Shown: one piece after another, positions 1 to 6,103 of the stretch
Layout: each line of letters begins with the position of its first letter
Numbering within the stretch: the first letter of the stretch is position 1
DNA from: CAVQFC01 sp036497895
Lineage (GTDB): Bacteria > Acidobacteriota > Vicinamibacteria > Vicinamibacterales > CAVVIG01
NCBI GenBank assembly: GCA_036497895.1
Contig: DASXIR010000357.1
Coordinates: 1 to 15,192 of the forward strand
Length of the DNA stretch: 15,192 nucleotides
Reading direction: 5' to 3'
Made by a program: the position numbers and the translations under genes
The notes under the pieces: model-generated
What the model was told of the DNA's origin: nothing
Databases searched by the model: none
Seen by the model: the letters and a program-made list of their open reading frames with translations, nothing else

Positions 1-39
1 CTCGACTGGGCCGCGGCCTCGATTTCGACCATCTTCTAG
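1..39 (+). CDS. possible 3' tail of an upstream gene (partial)
   Basis: Frame 1 is open from the left edge to a TAG at 37-39 and reads LDWAAASISTIF. It could be the C-terminus of a gene lying to the left, on the same strand as the TPR gene that follows. With only 12 codons the coding status cannot be tested and no family can be named. Frame 3, which belongs to the next gene, is also open to the left edge, so this call is weak. Confidence 0.25.
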   Translation, partial: LDWAAASISTIF

Positions 40-89
40 TTCGATCCGGCAGTTGCGGTGCAGGCAGCACCGCGAGACAATCAGCGCGC

Positions 90-1550
90 ATGTGGCGCCT
101 CGGACTCGCGTCGTGCCTGGTGGCCGTCGCCGCGCTTGGCACCGCAGCCGACGCGCGATGCCAGATTCGCGCGCCCGGATCCGGAACCCGGCTTCCGACG
201 CTCGAACCGGTGGCCGAGATGCGCATCTCGAGGCTCGAGCACTGGCTCGGTTCCGTTGATTCGCACAACCCCGGCTACGAGGATCAGGCCCTGCTCGACG
301 TCGCCGAGTGGACGCCAGACGACCTTCGGTCGCTCTGGATCGACGTGGACGTGCTCGCGCAGCTGATGCGCAAGCCGAAGTCGGGTGCGGCCTCGGTCCG
401 GCCCGAAGGCCAGCGGTTGTCCTCCACCGTCAACTACTCGTCCGATCAGCGCAAGCGCCTGGTGCTGCTGGCGTGCGCGGCGGCCGGCATTCTCGACACC
501 GATGTGCAGTGCTATGGGGCGACCCGGAACGGCGGCATCGACGAACCGCTCGGCAGGCTTGCGGCTCACGCGGCCAGCGCGCGCCGCGCCGGGGAGCGCC
601 ACTACGTGCTGCGGCGGGGCGCCTTGTTGCACACCGACCTCGCGATCCTGGACCGTGCCGTTGTCCCGACTGCGTCGACGCCGACGGTGTCGCGGTCGGT
701 CGCGCCTCAAGCCTTCACGATGGACATGTCGGACGGACGTCAGGTCGATCTGCGGCAGTCAGGAGTGCATTGGGAAATCGCCCGCATGCTGCTCGACAAC
801 GTCGCACCACGGGAGGAGCAGAAGCCGGAGCCAGGCCTGGACCCGATGGTTCGTGGCTGGTACCGGGCGACCGCGGCTTGGATGCAGCTTCGAGGGTCGC
901 ACGATGTGCATCATCTTGATCACGCCCGCGAGGTGATCCCGAACGATCCAGAGATTCTGTTTCTCAGCGGCACCCAGCACGAGACGCTGGCCAACGCGAC
1001 GATTCAGGCGGCGATGCGTTCGGCGGTCGTCCCGAACGGCGTCATGTTCAATATCGGATCGGAACGGGACGAGCTGCGCCAGGCGGATGGCTTCTTCATG
1101 CGTGCGCTGCAGATTAAGCCGGACGCAGTCGAAACGCGCTTGCGTCAGGGTCGCGTGCAGGGCGAGTTGGGTCGTCATGCTGAGGCGGCGAGCAGTCTGG
1201 AGCAGGCGACGCACGCGGCCACATCCTCGCCGATGGCGTACTACGCGGACCTGTTTCTCGGTGCGGAGCGGGAGGCGCTCGGCCGTTTCGACCTGGCTCG
1301 CACGTCGTACGAAAGTGCCGCGGCTCTTTACCCGAGGGCCCAGTCGCCGTTGATCGCGCTCAGTCAGCTGGCTCGCCGAACCGGCGATCGCGCCGGAGCG
1401 CTCCGATCGATGGAGCAGCTTTTCGCGTTACCCCCAGTGCGGGACGAGCACGACGACCCGTGGTGGGCGTACTACCTCTTTCAGGCACGTGACGCCGACG
1501 CGCTGATCGACGCGGTGCGAAACCCCTTCGTGAACAAGGAGGCTCAATGA
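90..1550 (+). CDS. secreted TPR-repeat protein, function unknown
   Basis: The 486-residue product begins with a typical signal peptide: MWR, then a hydrophobic stretch, then an Ala-rich cleavage region near residues 20-24. It is probably periplasmic or lipid-free secreted. The C-terminal third carries TPR-like helix pairs, from about residue 330 (FFMRALQIKPDAVETRLRQG) through residues 355-440 (LGRHAEAASSLEQAT, LGRFDLARTSYESAAALYP, RTGDRAGALRSMEQL). TPR helices usually mediate protein-protein contacts. The first 300 residues match no family I recognise. The frame stays open to the left edge of the window, so a longer form is formally possible; ATG 90 is chosen because the signal peptide follows it directly. 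No clear Shine-Dalgarno is visible upstream. The stop overlaps the ATG of the VWFA gene by 4 bp, so the two are almost certainly co-translated and may act together. Confidence 0.85.
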   Translation: MWRLGLASCLVAVAALGTAADARCQIRAPGSGTRLPTLEPVAEMRISRLEHWLGSVDSHNPGYEDQALLDVAEWTPDDLRSLWIDVDVLAQLMRKPKSGAASVRPEGQRLSSTVNYSSDQRKRLVLLACAAAGILDTDVQCYGATRNGGIDEPLGRLAAHAASARRAGERHYVLRRGALLHTDLAILDRAVVPTASTPTVSRSVAPQAFTMDMSDGRQVDLRQSGVHWEIARMLLDNVAPREEQKPEPGLDPMVRGWYRATAAWMQLRGSHDVHHLDHAREVIPNDPEILFLSGTQHETLANATIQAAMRSAVVPNGVMFNIGSERDELRQADGFFMRALQIKPDAVETRLRQGRVQGELGRHAEAASSLEQATHAATSSPMAYYADLFLGAEREALGRFDLARTSYESAAALYPRAQSPLIALSQLARRTGDRAGALRSMEQLFALPPVRDEHDDPWWAYYLFQARDADALIDAVRNPFVNKEAQ

Positions 1551-2452
1551 GGCGGCAAGTGGCTATGCCACTGACACTGATACTTCTGCTTCTACCGACT
1601 GCCGGCCGGTCGCAAAATCCAGCGGCGCAGAGCCAGCCCGCTCCGGATCCGGCCGCCCAGAGTGCCATCTTCTCGTCGAAGGTCGAAGCGGTACGCGTGG
1701 ACGTCCTCGTCACCGACAACAATCAGACCGTGCGCGGCCTCGGCCCAGCCGACTTCGACATCCTCGACAACGGCGTGCCGCAACAAATTGATCTCGTCAG
1801 CTTCGACCAGATTCCGCTCAACGTGATCCTGGCGCTGGATATGAGCGACAGTGTGGCCGGCGATCGACTCAATCAACTGCGCAGAGCCGGTGGCGCCATT
1901 CTCGGCGCGCTGCACAAAAACGATCAGGCCGCGCTCGTCACCTTCAGCGAGGTGGTTCGGCGCGATGCTCCGCTTTCGACCAACGTCGACTCGGTCCGTG
2001 CCGCGCTGAATCAGGTGGACGGCACCGGTGCGACCGCGCTGGTGGACGGCACCTTCGCCGGCATCATGGTGGGCGAGTCGGATGCAGGCCGCGCACTGTT
2101 GATCGTGTTCAGTGACGGCGTGGACACCTCGAGCTGGCTGACGGGAGACACCGTCCTCGACACCGCCAAGCGTTCCGACGTCGTCGCCTACGCGGTGGCC
2201 GTCAAGTCGGCGTTGAAGCCGGAGTTTCTTCGCGACCTCACCTCGTTCACTGCGGGACGACTGTTCGAGGTCGACAAGACCGCGAATCTGGCCTCGATTT
2301 TCCTCGGCGTGCTCGAGGAATTCAGGCAACGCTATCTGGTGAGCTACACGCCTCGCGGTGTCGCCAGGGACGGATGGCACCGGCTCGAGGTCCGCGTGAA
2401 GAATCGGCGCGCCGCGGTGAAAGCCCGTCCCGGCTACCTCGCCGGTTCCTGA
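1547..2452 (+). CDS. secreted VWFA-related domain protein (acidobacterial type)
   Basis: The product has 301 residues. Residues 1-22 form a signal peptide (MRRQVAMPLTLILLLLPTAG). Residues 45-85 have the N-terminal beta segment typical of acidobacterial VWFA-related proteins (VDVLVTDNNQTVRGLGPADF, then DILDNGVPQQI). The VWA fold follows with an intact metal-ion-dependent adhesion site: D98-x-S100-x-S102 in LALDMSDSV, a likely Thr at 163 (TGATAL) and an Asp near 190 (FSDGVD). The C-terminus ends in the family's usual RPGYLA. VWA domains bind protein ligands through the bound metal; the partner here is unknown, but the co-translated TPR protein is the obvious candidate. A strong Shine-Dalgarno (AAGGAGG, 1536-1542) lies inside the end of the TPR gene, and the start overlaps that gene's stop as ATGA. 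The family call is secure; the biological role is not known. Confidence 0.92.
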   Translation: MRRQVAMPLTLILLLLPTAGRSQNPAAQSQPAPDPAAQSAIFSSKVEAVRVDVLVTDNNQTVRGLGPADFDILDNGVPQQIDLVSFDQIPLNVILALDMSDSVAGDRLNQLRRAGGAILGALHKNDQAALVTFSEVVRRDAPLSTNVDSVRAALNQVDGTGATALVDGTFAGIMVGESDAGRALLIVFSDGVDTSSWLTGDTVLDTAKRSDVVAYAVAVKSALKPEFLRDLTSFTAGRLFEVDKTANLASIFLGVLEEFRQRYLVSYTPRGVARDGWHRLEVRVKNRRAAVKARPGYLAGS

Positions 2453-2473
2453 TTCACCGATCTCGAAGAAGAA

Positions 2474-2542
2474 TGTAGACCGAGTGGGTCGCCAATTTCT
2501 GTGATTGACAAAGTCGGCCTGAAGTCTACAATGTAGTCAACA
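2474..2542 (+). promoter_or_regulatory. padR promoter with operator-like inverted repeats; leaderless start
   Basis: TTGACA (2505-2510) and TACAAT (2527-2532) are separated by 16 bp, a near-consensus sigma-70-type promoter. The -10 box ends 10 bp before the padR ATG, so transcription should start at about 2538-2540 and leave almost no 5' leader; there is also no Shine-Dalgarno. The -10 box lies inside a palindrome, CTACA-A-TGTAG (2526-2536). An upstream TGTAGAC (2474-2480) is the exact inverse of GTCTACA (2524-2530). PadR proteins bind short inverted repeats of this general kind, so autorepression is a reasonable inference. Confidence 0.7.
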
Positions 2543-2881
2543 ATGGCTGATGTGCTCGGCGCCTTCGAACAGGCCGTGTTGCTTGCAGTGGTCCGGCTTC
2601 GCGACGAGGCCTACGGACGGGCGATCCTGAAAGACGTGCAGACGCGGCTCGAGCGTGACGTCGCCGCCGGCGCCGTGCATGCGACGCTGGAGCGGCTGCA
2701 GAATCGCGGTCTGCTGTCCTCGAGGCTCGGTCCGGGCACACCGGTGCGTGCCGGACGGGCACGCCGTTATTACACGCTGCAGCCGACCGGTCTCACCGCT
2801 TTGAACGACTCGCGCGAAGCCGTGAATGCGATCTGGCGCGGCGTGAAGTTGCCGCTGACCAGAGTCAGGAGCACATCATGA
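2543..2881 (+). CDS. PadR-family transcriptional regulator
   Basis: The 112-residue protein is the size of the short PadR subfamily. Residues 5-80 form the winged helix: FEQAVLLAVVRLRDEAYGRAI, then the recognition-helix region AGAVHATLERLQNRGLLSS, then the wing ending in ARRYYTLQPTGLTAL. The C-terminal helix (about residues 82-105) would serve dimerisation. PadR proteins are usually repressors that control a neighbouring membrane protein or transporter. Here the stop overlaps the ATG of a membrane protein by 4 bp (ATGA, 2878-2881), with AGGAG just upstream, so the two are one translational unit. The palindromes in the promoter suggest that the protein represses its own operon. The inducing signal cannot be read from the sequence. 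Confidence 0.93.
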   Translation: MADVLGAFEQAVLLAVVRLRDEAYGRAILKDVQTRLERDVAAGAVHATLERLQNRGLLSSRLGPGTPVRAGRARRYYTLQPTGLTALNDSREAVNAIWRGVKLPLTRVRSTS

Positions 2882-3504
2882 AGGTCGATCGACCGCTCCC
2901 GTCGCCGCCGCGCTGGGCCGAGTCGCTGCTTCTGCTGCTGCTCGAGCCCAGGGACCGCGAGAGTTTCTCCGGCGATCTGCTCGAAGAATACCGGGAGACC
3001 GTGATCCCTGCCCGAGGACGAGGCGCGAACCGCTGGTATGCCGGGCAGGTCGCGTGGTTTCTGTGGCGGGCCGCCTGGATGTGGGGCGTCGCGATCGGCG
3101 CCGCGCTGATCGTCCGCTACCTGTTTGACACGCTCGTGCCCGTGACCAATTTCGTCGACCGTTCGATCACCTTGTCGCAGGCGATTGTGACGATCTTCGG
3201 TGCGGCGGCATTCTGGAACACATCGCGAACCGACTACATTCGGACTGGCATCCTGGTCGCGCTTGCCGCCGCAGTGATCGGCGGCGTCCTCAGCAGTCTG
3301 GGTTCGGGCGTGTTGCTCGGCATCTGGCACGATCCTGCGACGCTCCGCGCGTGGCAGAGCAGCGGCGGTATCGACGAGGCGCTTATCGATATTCCCGTAC
3401 TGCTGATTCCGATCAGCCTCGTGTCCGGCGCTGCCGGTGCGGTGGCCGCCAAGGGTCTGTGGACGCCGATCCGGCGCCTCGGCGGTCGATGGTCGCCGCC
3501 CTGA
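2878..3504 (+). CDS. small membrane protein with permease-prefix-like N-terminus
   Basis: The product has 208 residues. Residues 8-60 (PSPPRWAESLLLLLLEPRDR, then GDLLEEYRE and NRWYAGQVAWFLWR) resemble the prefix domain found ahead of the MacB/FtsX-like permeases that are numerous in Acidobacteria and usually sit beside padR. In those proteins the prefix is followed by an ABC-type permease of several hundred residues. Here it is followed only by about four hydrophobic spans (roughly residues 67-86, 97-113, 123-149 and 170-194) and then the stop, with no periplasmic domain. It is therefore either a separate small family or a reduced form. It is co-translated with padR and is likely that regulator's target. 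The stop lies 7 bp from the end of the converging quinoprotein gene, with no terminator between them. Confidence 0.75.
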   Translation: MKVDRPLPSPPRWAESLLLLLLEPRDRESFSGDLLEEYRETVIPARGRGANRWYAGQVAWFLWRAAWMWGVAIGAALIVRYLFDTLVPVTNFVDRSITLSQAIVTIFGAAAFWNTSRTDYIRTGILVALAAAVIGGVLSSLGSGVLLGIWHDPATLRAWQSSGGIDEALIDIPVLLIPISLVSGAAGAVAAKGLWTPIRRLGGRWSPP

Positions 3505-3511
3505 CGAACGG

Positions 3512-5140
3512 TCAGTCGAGCGCGAAGACGAACAGCGCGTGTCCCCCCGCAACGGCAATGTACTGCTTGTTGTCGGCGAGATAGGACATCGGACCGGAGC
3601 GGACGGCGCCGCCGGTCTGAAACTGCCAGAGCGGTTTGCCGCTGGTCGCGTCGAGAGCGTAGAAGTTGCCTTCGTTCGAGCCGCTGAACACCAGCCCGCC
3701 CGCGGTCGACAGCACGCCGGCCCAGGTCGGTGACGGCAGCTTGAAATCCCACGCCTGCTTACCGGTCTTCACGTCGAGCGCGCGAACCGCGCCCCAGGAT
3801 TCTTCGTCGAGCCGCTTCTCGCTGCCGCCGGTGTAGTAGGTTCCGGGTTTGTACTCAACGCCGGTCTTGTAGTAAATCGATCCCATTTCGCGGACGGGCA
3901 CGTAGAGCATGTTCGTGATCGGGCTGAACGACGGGCTCGCCCAGTTCGTCGATCCCTGGAGACTGGGATACACCAACGTGCCTTTCTCCGAGGGCTCCAT
4001 TCCCGGAATTTCGATGGGACGGCCGCGCTCGTCAATGCCCTTCGCCCACGTTTGTTTTGCGTACGGTGCCGCAAACAGAAACTCGCCGGTCTTGCGATCG
4101 AGCGCGTAGAAAAAGCCGTTCCGGTTGGCGGTGACAACCACTGAGCGTTGCCGTCCGCCGACTTCAGCGTCCACCAGAATCGGAATCTGATTGGCGTCCC
4201 AATCGTGTACGTCGTGCGGCGTGAACTGGAAGTGCCAGCGGGCCTTTCCCGTCTCTATGTCGATCGCGACAAGCGACGAGGTGTAGAGGTTGTCGCCCTT
4301 GCGCGAGTCGCCGTTCCAATCCGGTCCTGGATTGCCGGTGCCCCAGTAGAGCAGCTTCAGCGCCGGATCGTAGGACCCGGTCAGCCAGGTCGCGCCGCCG
4401 CCGTGAATCCAGCTGTCGCCGGGCCACGATTCGCTGCCAGGTTCGCCGGGTGCAGGCACGGTCCAGAAGCGCCACGCCAACTTGCCGGTGTGGGCGTCGT
4501 AGGCGTCCAGAAATCCGCGGATCCCGGCTTCGCCTCCGCTGATGCCGACAATCACCTTGTCGCCCACCACCAGCGGAGCGGCCGTAATCGAATGTCCGGT
4601 CGGGTTGTCGCCGACGTGCACCGACCAGCGCTCGACCCCGGCGCGTGCGTCCAGGGCGAATAGATAACCGTCGAGCGTGCCGACGTACACCATGTTTTCG
4701 AGTACCGCGACGCCGCGGTTCACTCGCGGAAAGCCAAGATTGAGCACACTCGGTGCAATCGGCCGCGTCCATTCCCAAATCGACTTGCCGGTCTTCAAAT
4801 CGAGCGCGAACACTGCGGTCGGTCCGGACGTGACGTACATGACGCCGTTGACGACAACCGGCGTCGATTCAATCGAGCCCGAGCCGGGTGGTTGATACAC
4901 CCACGCCGGCCGCAGCTTCGCGACGTTGTCGATCGTGATTTGTTTGAGCGGCGAGAATCGGTGCGAGTCGTAGGCGCCGGAATACATCGGCCAGTCCCCT
5001 GCCTGCTGCGCCAGCAGCGGGACGGTGACGACGGCGATCGCGAGAACGGCACCGGCACGCCGTGCGACAGCTCTCGCGGTTCGGGCGACGCCAACGTGTG
5101 GTTGCCCGCCAGCTTCAGCCAGGCGAAGCTTCGCGCTCAT
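3512..5140 (-). CDS. PQQ-type beta-propeller dehydrogenase (quinoprotein)
   Basis: The 542-residue product has a long basic N-terminus and a hydrophobic segment (residues 30-45), then an eight-bladed propeller of the methanol/ethanol dehydrogenase type. Tryptophan-docking repeats are clear: ALDLKTGKSIWEW (112), AYDAHTGKLAWRF (213), AIDIETGKARWHF (292), ALDVKTGKQAWDF (454) and ALDATSGKPLWQF (495). Residues matching the cofactor and metal ligands of methanol dehydrogenase appear present: E204 in GGEAGIRG, N270 in YWGTGNPGP and D315 in HDWDAN. The residue two after D315 is Asn, not the Asp typical of lanthanide enzymes. The protein has no cysteine, so the vicinal disulfide of classical enzymes is absent. 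Some acidobacterial members are labelled acido-empty quinoproteins in public annotation; this may be one. It is translated with the upstream cytochrome (ATGA overlap), which probably accepts its electrons. The substrate is unknown. Confidence 0.88.
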   Translation of the reverse strand: MSAKLRLAEAGGQPHVGVARTARAVARRAGAVLAIAVVTVPLLAQQAGDWPMYSGAYDSHRFSPLKQITIDNVAKLRPAWVYQPPGSGSIESTPVVVNGVMYVTSGPTAVFALDLKTGKSIWEWTRPIAPSVLNLGFPRVNRGVAVLENMVYVGTLDGYLFALDARAGVERWSVHVGDNPTGHSITAAPLVVGDKVIVGISGGEAGIRGFLDAYDAHTGKLAWRFWTVPAPGEPGSESWPGDSWIHGGGATWLTGSYDPALKLLYWGTGNPGPDWNGDSRKGDNLYTSSLVAIDIETGKARWHFQFTPHDVHDWDANQIPILVDAEVGGRQRSVVVTANRNGFFYALDRKTGEFLFAAPYAKQTWAKGIDERGRPIEIPGMEPSEKGTLVYPSLQGSTNWASPSFSPITNMLYVPVREMGSIYYKTGVEYKPGTYYTGGSEKRLDEESWGAVRALDVKTGKQAWDFKLPSPTWAGVLSTAGGLVFSGSNEGNFYALDATSGKPLWQFQTGGAVRSGPMSYLADNKQYIAVAGGHALFVFALD

Positions 5141-5910
5141 TTCATACCCCGCAATGTTCCGAGGTAGGCGACCAGGTCGTCGAGCTGCGGCGCCGTCAGT
5201 CGCGATTCGTACGACGGCATCAGCGACGCGTCGATCTCGCGGTCGAGCCTCGAGAGCTCGGATTTTCGCAACGTGTGCACGGTTCCCGCCTGGTCACGAA
5301 TCTCGACCCAGAACACGTCTTCATTCACACGAATGCCGCGAACCTCCGGTCCTGACGCCGGCACGGCCCGCACCACGAGATAACCGGGCGGATGCGATGC
5401 CGCCGGCTTGAGGAGAGATTCGCGCAGATATGCCGGTCCGCGCTGGGCGCCGATTTCCGTCAGCACCGGACCGATCACGCCGCCGCGCCCTTCGACGACG
5501 TGGCACGACGCGCAGCCGCTCGATTGGTAGAGCGCGACGCCACGTTCGGCGTTGCCGGGTCCGGGCCGCGCCGGTGTCCGGGACAGCGACGCGACATACG
5601 CCGCCGCCTGGCGAGCGCTGCGGTCGGTGAGACCGAGACGAAACGACGGCATGTCGGTCCCCGGTATGCCGTTCATCACGATCTCGACGATGGAGGCGGA
5701 GGTGGTGGCGTGACGAAGGCGTCCGTGCAGATTCGGACCGGTCCCTCCTTCGCCGCCGGCGCCGTGACACCAGGCGCACTGAGCGTCGAACACACGACGC
5801 CCGGCCGTCACGTCAGTCGCCGCGGTTGCCGCCGGTCGTGGCTGGGACCAGCCGGTTCGCGGCGTGATGAGCAGCGCCGCAAGCGCGAGAACGCGAAGCC
5901 GTCGCCTCAT
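5137..5910 (-). CDS. di-haem c-type cytochrome, periplasmic
   Basis: The 257-residue product starts with a signal peptide (residues 1-22, ending GWSQ). It has two class-I cytochrome c domains. Haem 1 is at C45-AW-C48-H49, with M87 (TDMPSF) as the probable sixth ligand. Haem 2 is at C133-AS-C136-H137, with M231 (LMPSY) as the probable ligand. The second domain has an insert of about 90 residues between CxxCH and the ligand Met (from IGPVLTEIGAQRGPAYLRES to VHTLRKSELSRLDREIDASL). That insert resembles the haem-binding domain common in Planctomycetes and Verrucomicrobia. The stop overlaps the start of the quinoprotein gene, so this is the first gene of a two-gene operon and the likely electron acceptor of that enzyme. 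ATG 5910 is supported by the signal peptide and by a TATAAT box just upstream. Confidence 0.93.
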   Translation of the reverse strand: MRRRLRVLALAALLITPRTGWSQPRPAATAATDVTAGRRVFDAQCAWCHGAGGEGGTGPNLHGRLRHATTSASIVEIVMNGIPGTDMPSFRLGLTDRSARQAAAYVASLSRTPARPGPGNAERGVALYQSSGCASCHVVEGRGGVIGPVLTEIGAQRGPAYLRESLLKPAASHPPGYLVVRAVPASGPEVRGIRVNEDVFWVEIRDQAGTVHTLRKSELSRLDREIDASLMPSYESRLTAPQLDDLVAYLGTLRGMK

Positions 5911-5923
5911 GCGGCGGATTATA
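5911..5923 (-). promoter_or_regulatory. -10 box of the cytochrome/quinoprotein operon, leaderless
   Basis: A perfect TATAAT reads on the minus strand at 5923-5918, only 7 nt before the cytochrome ATG (5910). Transcription from it would begin at or within a base or two of the start codon. There is no Shine-Dalgarno in between (CCGCCGC). No good -35 is visible at 16-18 bp; a TTGAAA lies 24 bp upstream, which is too far for a standard promoter. Confidence 0.5.
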
Positions 5924-5944
5924 GGCGGCTTCGCGTTCCGCGGA

Positions 5945-6019
5945 CTATTTCAATCGAAGCGGTAGCGCCAGGTTCACCAGCGCCGGATCGATCACCCTCG
6001 TCACCACGCCAAGCTGCAA
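5945..6019 (-). pseudogene. possible coding remnant between selA and the cytochrome operon
   Basis: On the minus strand, TTG at 6019 to TAG at 5947-5945 reads 24 codons with a regular hydrophobic pattern (GVVTRVIDPALVNLALPLRL, then K). It looks more like a protein C-terminus than random sequence. An in-frame TAA lies immediately before it (6022-6020). The 27 codons between that TAA and the selA TGA are also open, in the same frame. It could be the end of a decayed gene or chance. I recognise no family. Confidence 0.2.
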
Positions 6020-6035
6020 TTAAGGTGGCAGATCG

Positions 6036-6061
6036 GAATTCAGTTGAATCGGAATGAATTC
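6036..6061. repeat. AT-rich inverted repeat downstream of selA
   Basis: GAATTCA (6036-6042) and TGAATTC (6055-6061) are exact inverse copies 12 bp apart, about 45 bp past the selA stop. A 7-bp AT-rich stem with a 12-nt loop is a weak hairpin without a T-tract, so it is at best a poor terminator. Confidence 0.35.
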
Positions 6062-6103
6062 AGAGCTCTCGCCTTCGAGCGTATGTTCGATTCTGGGCCG
6101 TAC

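Noticed and set aside
1592..2380. 262-codon minus-strand frame inside the VWFA gene
   Set aside because: It is the antisense shadow of a gene with intact MIDAS motifs; the composition is typical of a shadow frame.
5948..5953. TTGAAA as the -35 of the cytochrome promoter
   Set aside because: The spacer to TATAAT is 24 bp, too long for a standard sigma-70 promoter.
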